A DNA stretch of 64,000 bases from Polynucleobacter wuianus (GCF_001659725.1 NZ_CP015922.1:1116001-1180000), one strand, 5' to 3'; positions 44,019 to 54,134 are shown, numbered from the stretch's first letter. The notes: generated by a model not told the origin, from the letters alone. Translations and numbers: made by a program.

Positions 44019-45185
44019 CTAATCTCCACCAAATAAATCCCGTGTGTAGACTTTATCAATTACATCCATTAATTCATCATTCAAACGATTGGCAACAATC
44101 ACATCTGAACGATTTTTAAAATCTTCCAGACTCTCCAAAACCACAGAATTAAGAAAAATACTCTACTTTAGCATGGGTTCATAGACAACGACCTCAATAC
44201 CTCTCGCCTTGATGCGCTTCATAATTCCTTGAATACTAGAAGCTCTCCAGTTATCGGAACCAGCCTTCATAATGAGACGATAGATTCCCACAATTTTAGG
44301 GTTCCGTTTTAGTATTTCACTGGCAACAAAATCTTTCCGAGTACTATTTGCACTCACTATAGCCTGCATTAGATTTTGCGGTACATTGCTGTAATTAGCT
44401 AGCAACTGCTTGGTATCTTTAGGTAGGCAGTACCCACCATACCCAAATGAAGGATTATTGTAATGCGCTCCAACACGTGGATCTAGACCAACCCCCTCAA
44501 TAATTTCTTTAGCATTTAATCCATGAAGAGCAGCATAAGTATCTAATTCATTAAAATAAGCGACACGCATCGCTAAATAGGTATTAGCAAATAATTTGAT
44601 CGCCTCCGCTTCGGTAGAGTTAGTAAAAATAGTAGGGATGTATTTTTTAATTGCTCCTTGCTTTAGCAAATTGGCAAATAATTCAGCGCGTATGGATTTT
44701 TCTCCAACTACAATGCGAGACGGGTGCGGGTTATCATAAAGCGCCCTACCTTCTCTCAAAAATTCCGGGGAAAACATAACGTTATCAGATCCAAGATTTT
44801 CCTTTAATTGATTAACGAAACCTACCGGAATAGTAGACTTGATTACCACCACGGCATTTGGATTAATAGCTAAAACATCCTGAGCAATCGCTACAACAGT
44901 TCTTGTATCAAAGTAGTTAGTAATCTCATCGTAATCAGTTGGCGTAGCAATAATTACATAAGTAGCATTTTTATAAGCCTCATCTTTATCAATAGTGGCC
45001 CTTAAATTTAAAGACTTGATGTGAAGATATGCCTCCATCTCCTTGTCCTCGATTGGTAGCTCTTTTCTACCAATCTTTGCAACTCTTTCTTGGTCAATAT
45101 CCAATAAAACGACTTCATTATGCTGATCCAGCAAAATTGCGTTTGACAAACCTACGTAGCCAGTGCCAACAACTGCGATTTTCAT
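44019..45185 (-). pseudogene. ugd: UDP-glucose 6-dehydrogenase with an amber codon near the 3' end
   Basis: Oxidises UDP-glucose to UDP-glucuronate. The NAD motif VGTGYVGLSNA (residues 5-15), IATPTDYDE, the STIPVGF block and the catalytic cysteine in FGYGGYCLPKDTKQ are all present. The frame meets TAG at 44163 after VYEPMLK, but stays open for 47 more codons that encode the normal family C-terminus (SIFLNSVVLESLEDFKNRSD, then DVIDKVYTRDLFGGD), so one codon change interrupts an otherwise complete 388-residue enzyme. The 340-residue product would lack part of the C-terminal UDP-binding domain. Start overlaps the stop of the next gene upstream by four bases. Confidence 0.9.
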
Positions 45186-46145
45186 TTAAGTACTTTCTTA
45201 AAATAGGCAATGGTCTCTTTGAGGCCATCCTCAAGATTGACCTTTGGCTGCCAACCAAGCTTGGCTTTTGCTAATTCAATATTGGGCTGACGCTGCTTAG
45301 GATCATCAGAAGGTAGTGGTTGATAGATAATCTTCGATTTACTACCAGACAGCTTGAGAACAGTTTCAGCCAACTGTAGCATCGTGAACTCACCCGGGTT
45401 GCCGATGTTTACTGGTCCAGTAAAACCTTGTTCTGAATTCATCATCTTCACCATGGCATCGATCAAATCATCCACATAGCAAAAACTTCTGGTTTGCTGG
45501 CCATCACCATAAATCGTGATGTCTTTACCTTGTAAGGCCTGAACGATAAAGTTACTCACCACACGACCATCATAAGGATGCATGCGAGGACCATAGGTGT
45601 TAAAGATACGAACGACTTTTATATCTAAATTGTGTTGACGGTTGTAATCAAAGAACAAAGTTTCAGCACAGCGCTTACCTTCGTCATAGCAAGAGCGAAT
45701 ACCAATTGGATTAACCCTGCCCCAATACTCCTCTGGCTGAGGGTGCACCTCTGGGTCACCATAGACCTCACTGGTTGAAGCTTGCAAGATACGCGCCCGC
45801 GTTCTTTTAGCTAAGCCGAGCATATTGATGGCACCATGCACACTTGTCTTGGTTGTTTGCACTGGGTCGTACTGATAATGCACAGGTGATGCAGGGCATG
45901 CCAAGTTGTAGATTTGATTGGTCTCTACATAGAGCGGAAAAGTCACATCGTGACGCATCAGCTCTAGATTAGGATTAGGCAACAAATGTGCCAAATTGAC
46001 TTTAGATCCAGTGAAATAATTATCCACCACTAATACATCGTTGCCTTCTTTGAGTGACTTTTCGGTAAGATGTGAACCCAAAAAAACCGGCACCGCCTGT
46101 AATGAGAATTTTTTGATATTCCGAAAGCTGTTGAGTTTTGTTCAT
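45182..46145 (-). pseudogene. UDP-glucuronate decarboxylase (UDP-xylose synthase), frameshifted in an A7 run
   Basis: Makes UDP-xylose from UDP-glucuronate, the step after Ugd. The real start is ATG at 46145 (MNKTQQLSEYQKILITGGAG), but seven instead of six bases in the homopolymer at 46080-46086 shift the frame at the Rossmann loop GGAGF-LGSHL. Downstream the enzyme is intact: VVDNYFTGSK, YNLACPASPVHYQ, ASTSEVYGDPEVHPQ, the RSCYDEGKRCAE Tyr/Lys pair and VRIFNTYGPRM are classic UXS motifs. A downstream start would lack half the NAD-binding loop. Upstream of ugd in a leftward operon. Sequencing error is a serious alternative. Confidence 0.88.
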
Positions 46146-46170
46146 GAATAGAATTTCCCATTTAGTATAG

Positions 46171-47529
46171 TTAATAGGCGTTTTTTGAAGTCCAACCCAT
46201 GAAAGCCGTCGTTAAAACAATGCGGATGTCAAACCAGAAAGACCAGTTCGCAATATAGTACATATCAAATTCCAACCGCTTAGCTAATTTATCAAGTGTA
46301 TCGGTTTCTCCTCGGTAACCATTAATCTGCGCCCAACCTGTGATCCCTGGTTTTACTTTGTGCCTTAGTAGATAACCTTCTAGCATATCGCTAAACTCTT
46401 CATTATGCTTTAAGGCATGCGGTCTAGGACCGACTACCGACATATCACCCATCAGCACATTAATGAATTGAGGCAATTCATCTAGGCTATAGCGTCGTAA
46501 ATATTTGCCAACCCTAGTCACCCTTTGATCCTCTTTGGAGGCCTGAGTTACGATTCCGAATTCCTCATGCAGTTTCATGCTCCTAAATTTCAGGACATTA
46601 ATAATTTTTCCATCAAGGCCAAGGCGTGGTTGAATAAAGAAAATAGGACCTTTAGAGTCAAACTTAATTAAGAGAGCCAAGAACAATAAAAGCGGCGATA
46701 AAAAAATTAAGGCAATAAAAGAGAATGATTTATCAAAAAGTGATTTGATAAATCGCCCCCTACCGATAGCAGAAGGCTCATCTAAAACAACCATCGGCAA
46801 ACCCAGAAAATCTTGCATAGGATTTAACATTAACTCCATTGCCATGCGATCGGGAAACCAGCGCAATTTAACCAAAAGATTGCGCAGATGTAACTGGACC
46901 TCATTGATGTACGCTGCCTCAGTAATTGAAAGTGAAATCCATACTTCGTCTATACGATATTGCTTTACAAGCATAGGCAATTTATCTAATGCTAGAGAAG
47001 TTGGACTGTAATTACCCATGAATTCAAAACCTTCCTGAGCGCCAAAAACAAACTTATTCTTAGCCCACCTAGGATCAGAATTAGATCCTAATATCAGTAC
47101 TCGTTTAGCATTCTGCCCTTTAACACGATTTAACCGCAAAAAGTAATACAAACAATACTTATAGAGATACATTAAAAAGAGGCAACACAAAAACCAATAG
47201 ATAGTAAAAAGCCTAGATAAAAAGTTGACCTGCTTAATAAAAAATAAAATAAGTAGTCCACCCAAAAGAACCAATAGCCAACCAATACCGATGCGTACTA
47301 TCAACTCAAATAAGGGTCTTGCTCGCCAGGAATCATAAACAGAAAGAATCTCCCAAATCGTGGGAGCTAGTATTATTGACCATGAAATCAATAAGTATTG
47401 CGCTACATTGAATTCACCAGTATTTGGAAAAATAATTTCAAATGGGTGGTAACATAACCAACTAAAAAAACCCAGTAAAAAGCTATCCAGAAACCGTTGC
47501 TGCCATAAAGGAATAAAAATGAGTTGCAT
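46171..47529 (-). CDS. Initiating sugar-phosphate transferase, WcaJ/PssY-like (polyprenyl glycosylphosphotransferase)
   Basis: Starts repeat-unit synthesis by moving glucose 1-phosphate (or a related hexose phosphate) from UDP-sugar to undecaprenyl phosphate. 452 residues: four N-terminal membrane helices, a CoA-binding-like Rossmann region (RVLILGSNSDPRWA), a fifth membrane segment (FSFIALIFLSPLLLFLALLI) and the catalytic PHPT domain with LKFRSMK, LRRYSLDELPQFINVLMGDM, SVVGPRPHA and KPGITGWAQINGYRGET. AAGGA directly abuts the ATG. First gene of the leftward operon; divergent from the HAD-UbiA gene with 173 bp between them. Confidence 0.92.
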   Translation of the reverse strand: MQLIFIPLWQQRFLDSFLLGFFSWLCYHPFEIIFPNTGEFNVAQYLLISWSIILAPTIWEILSVYDSWRARPLFELIVRIGIGWLLVLLGGLLILFFIKQVNFLSRLFTIYWFLCCLFLMYLYKYCLYYFLRLNRVKGQNAKRVLILGSNSDPRWAKNKFVFGAQEGFEFMGNYSPTSLALDKLPMLVKQYRIDEVWISLSITEAAYINEVQLHLRNLLVKLRWFPDRMAMELMLNPMQDFLGLPMVVLDEPSAIGRGRFIKSLFDKSFSFIALIFLSPLLLFLALLIKFDSKGPIFFIQPRLGLDGKIINVLKFRSMKLHEEFGIVTQASKEDQRVTRVGKYLRRYSLDELPQFINVLMGDMSVVGPRPHALKHNEEFSDMLEGYLLRHKVKPGITGWAQINGYRGETDTLDKLAKRLEFDMYYIANWSFWFDIRIVLTTAFMGWTSKNAY

Positions 47530-47702
47530 TCCTTGATTGTATAAAAATACTATTAGGAATGATAGAATTAGTTTTTTCCAAATTTATAAAAAAATCGATC
47601 AAAACGTCTAATAAATCTGATAACGCCTAGTCATCAACTTCTCACTAAATTGAGATAGCTTGCAAGGAGTTGACCCGCCCCTCACCAATATAAGTAAGAT
47701 AT

Positions 47703-49166
47703 ATGCAAACACTTAGTGCTGGACTTGAAAAACTAGGCTCCAATGATCTTCGATCTATTACTGTCGACCTGGATGGTACTCTAGTATTTACCGATATGCT
47801 GCATGAATCTGCTTTATGCTGCTTTAAAAATAACCCTTTATCTATTTTCATGCTACCAATATGGATTTTTCAGGGTAAAGCAAAAGTAAAAAAAGAGTTG
47901 GCATTAAGAGCAGCTACTTTAGATGTAGGCTGTTTACCATATAACCTTCAACTAATAGATTGGTTAAAAATTGAAAAGGGCAATGGGAGAAAATTAATTT
48001 TATGCACGGCCTCGGATGAAAAGATTGCCAAAAAAATAGCGGGTTATTTAGATATTTTCGACGAGGTTTTAGCAAGTGATGGCGCTTTAAATTTAGCCGG
48101 TCAAAACAAAGCGGCAAAGCTAGCTGCTCGCTTTGGTGACAATGGATTTGACTACGTAGGCAACTCAACAAGTGATTTACCTGTATGGAAAAAAGCAAAG
48201 GAAGGCGTGGTGGTAAGCAACTCTCGTAATTTAATCAAGAAAGCCAAACTACATACTTCTGTAAAAAAAGTTATTTATCCAACAAAATTAAACTTTTCAT
48301 CTTGGGTAAGCGCATTAAGGATTCATCAGTGGCTCAAAAATCTGCTAATCTTTGTCCCCTTGCTTGCAGCTCATCAAGCAAATAATAGCGCTTCCTGGAT
48401 CGTCCTCTTTTTAGCTTTTTTCTCATTTTGTTTGTGCGCATCTTCAGTCTATATTATCAACGATCTATTAGACCTCCAGAGCGATAGAAATCATCCCCGT
48501 AAAAAATTTCGCCCTTTTGCATCTGGAGAGATTCCAATTTGGGTGGGTTGTCTTTTGGCTCCCGCATTAATTTTAGTCAGCTTATTTATTAGTCAATTCG
48601 TCGGCGGAGGATTCTTGCCATGGCTAGCAATTTATTTTGCATTGACTTGCATTTACTCTTTGGGAGTGAAACGCCTTATTCTCATTGACTGCTTAGCGCT
48701 TGCTATTTTGTACACACTTCGAATTGTGGCAGGCGGTTTCGCCATAGATATTCCATTATCATTTTGGCTGTTGGCTTTTTCTACATTTCTATTTCTTTCA
48801 CTTGCTTTTGTTAAAAGATATGCTGAACTTAAATCCCATCGAAGAAATACTGATGAAAAAGTTCACGGGCGGGGGTATGTTGCTAGCGATGCCCCACTTA
48901 TAGAGCAACTAGGAATCTCCTCTGGTTACGCATCCACCCTTGTGTTAGCCCTATATCTAAATAGCGAAAATGTTACGAGATTCTATAGAACTCCCGAATT
49001 CATTTGGGGGGCAGTACCGTTGATGTTACTTTGGATCAGTTGGATGTGGTTGCAAGCGCATCGGGGAAATATGAATGATGATCCAATCATCTTTGCCCTT
49101 AAAGACAAACTGAGCACTGTAATTGTCATTGCACTTTTCATAGTATTTATAATTGCAGAGGTTTGA
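47703..49166 (+). CDS. HAD phosphatase-UbiA fusion, probable 5-phosphoribosyl-polyprenyl-phosphate synthase
   Basis: A 487-residue two-domain enzyme. The N-terminal HAD phosphatase has DLDGTLV (residues 21-27), ILCTASD and GNSTSDLPV. The C-terminal membrane UbiA prenyltransferase has about eight helices and the Asp-rich motif NDLLDLQSDRNHP, with RIHQWLKNLLIFVPL typical of decaprenyl-phosphate phosphoribosyltransferases. It would attach ribose 5-phosphate from PRPP to a polyprenyl phosphate, and the HAD domain would remove the 5-phosphate. First gene of a run with GtrA, DprE1-like and DprE2-like genes, which together make polyprenyl-phosphoryl-arabinose. The pathway assignment is by homology and context. 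Confidence 0.9.
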   Translation: MQTLSAGLEKLGSNDLRSITVDLDGTLVFTDMLHESALCCFKNNPLSIFMLPIWIFQGKAKVKKELALRAATLDVGCLPYNLQLIDWLKIEKGNGRKLILCTASDEKIAKKIAGYLDIFDEVLASDGALNLAGQNKAAKLAARFGDNGFDYVGNSTSDLPVWKKAKEGVVVSNSRNLIKKAKLHTSVKKVIYPTKLNFSSWVSALRIHQWLKNLLIFVPLLAAHQANNSASWIVLFLAFFSFCLCASSVYIINDLLDLQSDRNHPRKKFRPFASGEIPIWVGCLLAPALILVSLFISQFVGGGFLPWLAIYFALTCIYSLGVKRLILIDCLALAILYTLRIVAGGFAIDIPLSFWLLAFSTFLFLSLAFVKRYAELKSHRRNTDEKVHGRGYVASDAPLIEQLGISSGYASTLVLALYLNSENVTRFYRTPEFIWGAVPLMLLWISWMWLQAHRGNMNDDPIIFALKDKLSTVIVIALFIVFIIAEV

Positions 49167-49167
49167 A

Positions 49168-49593
49168 GTGATAAAAAAATTATCTAGCAAAGATATCCTA
49201 CTGCGTTATATATTGATAGCAATTTTAGCTACAGCTATTAATATTGCTATCCAAATAATTTTCCTAAGGGTTTATCATGGTGAAAATGCCTTGATATTAT
49301 CTGTTCTATGCGCAACTGCTATCGGACTATTTCTTCGCTATGAGTTGGACAAAAAATACATTTTTAATGCTCAACATAAAAATATGCGCTCAGATGTAAG
49401 AAAATTTCTCCTGTATAGTAGTATGGGTATATTTAGTACTGCTATTTTTTGGCTAACGGAATGGGCTTTTCATATAATATTTGCATCCAATCTAATGCGT
49501 TATGTTGGCGCCGGTATTGGACTATCGACTGGTTATTATGTAAAGTATCACCTTGATAAAAAGTTTGTTTTCAATAATTCAATATCCGTATGA
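49168..49593 (+). CDS. GtrA-family membrane protein
   Basis: About 141 residues, four membrane helices (residues about 12-30, 37-55, 78-98, 107-125), ending KYHLDKKFVFNN, the GtrA signature. GtrA-type proteins are proposed to flip polyprenyl-linked sugars. The start is GTG at 49168 with GAGG 7 bases upstream, giving no overlap with the preceding gene; a TTG at 49153 would overlap. Its stop overlaps the next start (ATGA). In the arabinose-donor pathway it may flip the polyprenyl-phospho-pentose to the periplasm. Confidence 0.86.
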   Translation: MIKKLSSKDILLRYILIAILATAINIAIQIIFLRVYHGENALILSVLCATAIGLFLRYELDKKYIFNAQHKNMRSDVRKFLLYSSMGIFSTAIFWLTEWAFHIIFASNLMRYVGAGIGLSTGYYVKYHLDKKFVFNNSISV

Positions 49594-50888
49594 AAGTAAA
49601 AGGCTGGGGAGGGTATCCCACTATTGATGCAAAAGTCTTACTACCCCCTCAAAGGTCTGAATGTTGGAAGCTTATTGAAGAAAATACTCTTATCCCAAGA
49701 GGTCAAGGAAGAAGCTATGGGGATAGCGCTAATAGCTCAACCATTTTACAGACTGATCTACTCAACCATGTTATCCAATTTAATGAGCTAACAGGTTTAT
49801 TAACTTGCGAATCTGGCATAACTATCCGAGAAATTCTCAAGATTATCGTACCAAAGGGTTGGTTCATTCCAGTAACCCCAGGAACCAGTTTTGTGAGTAT
49901 CGGCGGTGCGATAGCCAGTGATATTCACGGCAAAAATCATCACCTTAGCGGCACCTTTACAAAACATATTAGGTCACTGGAGTTAATGGTTGGCACAGGT
50001 GAAATCTTAAATATATCGGAGTTAAATCATACAGAATTATTTCGCGCAACCTGTGGGGGAATGGGATTAACTGGGTTAGTATTGAGTGCGACAATTCAAC
50101 TAATGCCAATTTCCTCAAGTCAAATTTATCAAAAAACAATCAAAGCCAACTGTCTTGAGGAGGTATGTGAGCTGTTTGATAAAAATTCAAACAGCACTTA
50201 CTCGGTCGCCTGGATAGATTGTTTAAAAACAGGTAAGGACTTAGGACGCTCTTTATTGATGCTTGGCGAGCATGCTAAACAAGGGGATCTAAAGTTAAAG
50301 GCTTCACGCCACATCAAAATTCCGATCCAAATGCCGTCAAGCCTTCTAAACCCATGGACTGCTAAAATTTTTAATACGATTTATTTTAACATTGCAAAAA
50401 ATTATTCTTCCAATGTAACAACACCCCTAGAATCTTATTTTTACCCCTTAGATAAAATACATAACTGGAATAGGCTTTATGGCAAACATGGCTTTATTCA
50501 ATACCAGTTTGTTGTTCCCAAGGCAGTGGGTCAAAAAGGTCTCAAGCACATATTAAGGATAGTTTCGGAAAGCGGTAAAGGCTCATTTTTAGCTGTTCTT
50601 AAAGCTTTTGGGCCAAAGAATGAAAACTATCTTTCATTTCCCATTGAAGGTTATACATTAGCATTAGACTTTAAACTTGAGGCGAGCATTTTCCCTCTTA
50701 TTGAATTACTAGACAAGCTAGTACTTGAATATGGTGGCAGAATATATTTAGCAAAAGATGGGGTAATGAATCAGAAAACATTTAGAAAATCTTATCATAA
50801 TTGGGAAAAAATTGAAGAAATTAGATCCAAATATGACTGTATTGGTAAATTTAGATCCACTCAATCCATTAGGCTAGGATTTAAATGA
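49590..50888 (+). CDS. FAD-dependent oxidase, DprE1-like
   Basis: A 432-residue FAD-binding type 4 oxidoreductase. The blocks IPRGQGRSYGDSANSS (about 33-48), VTPGTSFVSIGGAIASDIHG (about 93-112), KNHHLSGTFTKHI and GGMGLTGLVL match DprE1, the decaprenylphosphoryl-ribose 2'-oxidase of mycobacteria. The Cys found at the benzothiazinone site in mycobacterial DprE1 was not assigned. It would oxidise the C2 hydroxyl of polyprenyl-phosphoryl-ribose. It overlaps both neighbours by four bases (ATGA), indicating a coupled operon with the reductase. Confidence 0.89.
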   Translation: MKVKGWGGYPTIDAKVLLPPQRSECWKLIEENTLIPRGQGRSYGDSANSSTILQTDLLNHVIQFNELTGLLTCESGITIREILKIIVPKGWFIPVTPGTSFVSIGGAIASDIHGKNHHLSGTFTKHIRSLELMVGTGEILNISELNHTELFRATCGGMGLTGLVLSATIQLMPISSSQIYQKTIKANCLEEVCELFDKNSNSTYSVAWIDCLKTGKDLGRSLLMLGEHAKQGDLKLKASRHIKIPIQMPSSLLNPWTAKIFNTIYFNIAKNYSSNVTTPLESYFYPLDKIHNWNRLYGKHGFIQYQFVVPKAVGQKGLKHILRIVSESGKGSFLAVLKAFGPKNENYLSFPIEGYTLALDFKLEASIFPLIELLDKLVLEYGGRIYLAKDGVMNQKTFRKSYHNWEKIEEIRSKYDCIGKFRSTQSIRLGFK

Positions 50889-51622
50889 AAAAAATCATGA
50901 TTATCGGCGCAACCTCAGCCATCGCTGAATCTTGTGCAACACTTTGGGCTAAGGAGGGCTGTATATTCTTTCTTGTGGGAAGATCACAAGTTAAAATTGA
51001 CCAATTAACCAAGAAACTCATAATCCAGGGCGCAATAGCGGTTAGCGGATTTATCTTAGATATTAATGATTTTGAAAAACACCAAAAAGCACTTGATACA
51101 GCCTCAGATTTTTTAGGTTCCATAGATATTGTATTAATAGCACACGGAAATCTACCAGATCAAAAGCGATGCACTCAATCAGTTGACTTAACTTTAAGAG
51201 AAATATCCACAAACGCTTTATCCACCGTGTCATTTCTAACAATCACTTGCAAGTATATGAAAAATCAACAAAAAGGCACAATTTCACTACTTAGTTCGGT
51301 GGCAGGAGATAGAGGCAGAGGCACAAATTATATTTATGGTTCTGCCAAGGGTATGTTAAATATATTTTGTGAGGGTATGCGTCAAGAATTAAATGGATAT
51401 GGGGTAAAAATTGTTACCATAAAACTAGGTTTTGTAAATACCCCAATGACACTAAAATTTAAGAAAGGCATACTGTGGAGAAAGCCTCAAGATATCTCAA
51501 AAACAATTATAACCATTATAAATCATGGAAATGGAGAATATTATGTCCCAGGTTTCTGGAGAGCTATTATGTGGGTAATTAAGATTATTCCAAATTTTAT
51601 ATTTTATAGAATTAAAATATAA
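50885..51622 (+). CDS. Short-chain dehydrogenase, DprE2-like
   Basis: A 245-residue classical SDR. The cofactor motif is IIGATSAIAESCATLWA (residues 6-22), catalytic Ser in SLLSSVAGDRG (about 138-148) and Tyr/Lys in YIYGSAKG (about 153-160). In context it would reduce the 2'-keto intermediate made by the DprE1-like enzyme, giving the arabinose epimer. A C-terminal hydrophobic segment (AIMWVIKIIPNFIFY) may attach it to the membrane, as in DprE2. It overlaps the DprE1-like stop and precedes the GT-C gene by 4 bp. Confidence 0.87.
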   Translation: MKKIMIIGATSAIAESCATLWAKEGCIFFLVGRSQVKIDQLTKKLIIQGAIAVSGFILDINDFEKHQKALDTASDFLGSIDIVLIAHGNLPDQKRCTQSVDLTLREISTNALSTVSFLTITCKYMKNQQKGTISLLSSVAGDRGRGTNYIYGSAKGMLNIFCEGMRQELNGYGVKIVTIKLGFVNTPMTLKFKKGILWRKPQDISKTIITIINHGNGEYYVPGFWRAIMWVIKIIPNFIFYRIKI

Positions 51623-51626
51623 CTAT

Positions 51627-53188
51627 ATGAGATACAGCATATATTTTTCGAAAATTAATTTTTTTAATCATAAGTTTTTATTTATATTTTTAGGATCAAT
51701 TTGGTTTTTTTTTGATGCATTCATTTTCCCTCCACATTTTGGAGGGGTAGATATTTACTATTTCAAAGATGCAGGAATAAATTTTTATGAAGGTTTAGGT
51801 CTTGTATCTAGATTCACATTTGGTAATCCAACATTTGAATATCAACCCTATACTCACTATCCGCCATTGTATTCAATTCTTTTTGGTTTATTTTGTAAGA
51901 TTTTTGGCCTATCGATAAAATCAAATCAAATTTATAATTCTGCAATATTAGTTACTCTTTCCATTTGCTTATTATTTTTATTTAATAAGATCTTAGAAAA
52001 ATCTAATTTTAAAAATAAAAATTTTTTAAGAACCCTACTTATATTTATATGCATTCCAAGTTTAATATATATCCCAGAGCCTGATAGACCAGACAGCCTA
52101 GGAGTCTTGTTTGTATTGGCAACAATTTTAATAATTTCAAAAAAAAATCAAAACAAAAATATATAAATTTTCTGATTGGCTTTTTATGTACTCAAACTCT
52201 CCTAATTTCACCCTTTATGGGGATATGGCTTGTTTTATCATTAATAATCATAAATTTCAAAGAAATAAATAATCTTTTAGAAATAGGCATTGGTACGATC
52301 TTATCATTCTTGATGGGTTTAATTTTAATTAACTACATAACCCCGGGATGGATTCAATCCTTTTATGGAGTCTTAACTGCAAGCACAACAAATAATGAAA
52401 CTGGTGGCGGTTATTTTATTCAATTGCTTCACGGAAATTTCATTTTATGGTTACATGGTTTGGCTCTCAGCCAACATAATTTTTATATTTCGCTCTTGAA
52501 ACTTATAATTCCAAATATTATATTTTTGGCTTTAATTATAAACGAATATTGGTTGAAAAAAGAAAGTTTTGAAGGTAAAAGACTACTACCCTTTATTGCC
52601 ATAAGCCCAATGTCAATAATACTGGTCCCGTATCAGGTGAACTATATTATTGCATCAACGGTGTTATTGATTATTAACCTATCAATGATTATTTTAAAAA
52701 TGCCAATTAAATTGGCTAAATACTATACGATGGGGATTATCTTAAGCGCACTAATTATCTCGTTAATAAATTTTCCATACTTAGTAAGAGATATATTGGC
52801 AAGAAATACGGCAGGACATTCAATAATACTAGCAAAAAATGAATTTATTAAATTCAAACCTGAGTGCACTAAAAATAAAGACTTTTTTATTGCTTCCTCC
52901 CCATTAAATTACTTAATATGGAGAGAGATTGGTGTACATCCATTAACAATTACTTATAGCGGGTTTTATGACAGGGCAAATCATGAAAAATTAAGTTGCA
53001 TTTCATTAACCTATCCTGGATCTCATAATTTATATGAGCCGACATACCCTGTATGGTTCAAACCTGATTCTTATGAGCTAATTTTTACACCAAACTTACC
53101 CCGAGATTCATTATTCATGTTTTGGAAATCAAATAGTAGTCAAACTTGGGAAAGTCAAATTTTTAGAAAGATAAAATATGACAAATAA
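51627..53188 (+). pseudogene. GT-C-type membrane glycosyltransferase, frameshifted in an A9 run
   Basis: About 520 residues if the two frames are joined. The N-terminal frame has several membrane helices and an acidic first periplasmic loop GGVDIYYFKDAGINF, followed by YTHYPPLYSILFGLFC, as in GT-C enzymes using polyprenyl-phosphate sugars. It stops at 52166; the second frame starts directly after with KYINFLIGFLCTQTLLISPF and runs to 53188. The break is next to nine A at 52139-52147. Context makes it the candidate transferase for the pentose donor made by the preceding genes. It overlaps the next UbiA gene by 11 bp. Very AT-rich compared with the 42-50 kb genes. Confidence 0.8.
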
Positions 53189-54134
53189 TAAAGCCACCTT
53201 TGCTGACTATCTAAAAATAACAAGATTGGATCACGGCACGAAGCAGGTATTTATAATCCCGGGGATATTTTTTGCGTATCTACTCCGCGGTATACATGTG
53301 TCGAATCCTCTAAGTCATATTTTATTGGGATTTTTGTGTGCAACAGCAATTGCTTCAGCAAATTATGTAATAAACGAATGGTTTGATCGAGAATTTGATA
53401 AGTTTCACCCCACAAAATTTAAACGAACTGCTGTGCAAAGAATTTTGACTGGAAAAGCTATTGCATTTGAGTGGAGCCTTCTTGTTGGCATCGGTTTACT
53501 TGCAGCGTATCTATCTAGCAAGTTAATGTTCATCGTTGCATGTATATTTTTTTTACAAGGTATTTTTTATAATATTCCTCCACTGAGAACAAAGGATCGA
53601 GCCTTTGTGGATGTATTATCAGAATCAATAAATAATCCAATCAGACTCATGATTGGATGGGCAATGATAGATCCAAATTCACTCCCCCCTGCTTCTATTA
53701 TTTTTTCCTATTGGTCTGGAGGTGCCTTTTTAATGGCGGCCAAACGGTATTCTGAATACAGAGAAATAACCCAGGCATTTAACTTGGAAACTTTGACAAA
53801 TTATCGAAAAAGCTTCAAGGGCTATACAGAAATTTCGCTAAATGTTTCATGCTTAGTATATGCTATGCTCTCAAATTTCTTTATTGGAGTTTTTTTTATT
53901 AAGTATAGAATAGAATACATAATCACAATCCCAGTGGTTATACTACTCTTTGGAGAGTATCTCGCAGTCTCTATGAAACCTAATTCAACAGCACAAAATC
54001 CAGAAAAACTCTACAAGGAGAAGAGTTTATTTATACTGATTTCAATTTTTTTGTTAACGCTCTTAATTGCCAGTCTATACGATATTGATTTTTTAAAAGA
54101 TCTATCTCAGCAATTTTTTATTAAATTGAACTGA
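53178..54134 (+). CDS. UbiA-family prenyltransferase, second paralogue
   Basis: A 318-residue membrane prenyltransferase without HAD domain. About eight helices and the Asp-rich motif NEWFDREFDKFHP (about 66-78) and a later acidic segment TKDRAFVDVLSESINNP. The opening YLKITRLDHGTKQVFIIPGI resembles the polyprenyl-phosphate phosphoribosyltransferase group rather than UbiA proper. Its role beside the HAD-UbiA fusion is unclear: a second pentose or a different polyprenol. Last gene before IS copy 2, whose left end is 47 bp downstream. Confidence 0.88.
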   Translation: MTNNKATFADYLKITRLDHGTKQVFIIPGIFFAYLLRGIHVSNPLSHILLGFLCATAIASANYVINEWFDREFDKFHPTKFKRTAVQRILTGKAIAFEWSLLVGIGLLAAYLSSKLMFIVACIFFLQGIFYNIPPLRTKDRAFVDVLSESINNPIRLMIGWAMIDPNSLPPASIIFSYWSGGAFLMAAKRYSEYREITQAFNLETLTNYRKSFKGYTEISLNVSCLVYAMLSNFFIGVFFIKYRIEYIITIPVVILLFGEYLAVSMKPNSTAQNPEKLYKEKSLFILISIFLLTLLIASLYDIDFLKDLSQQFFIKLN

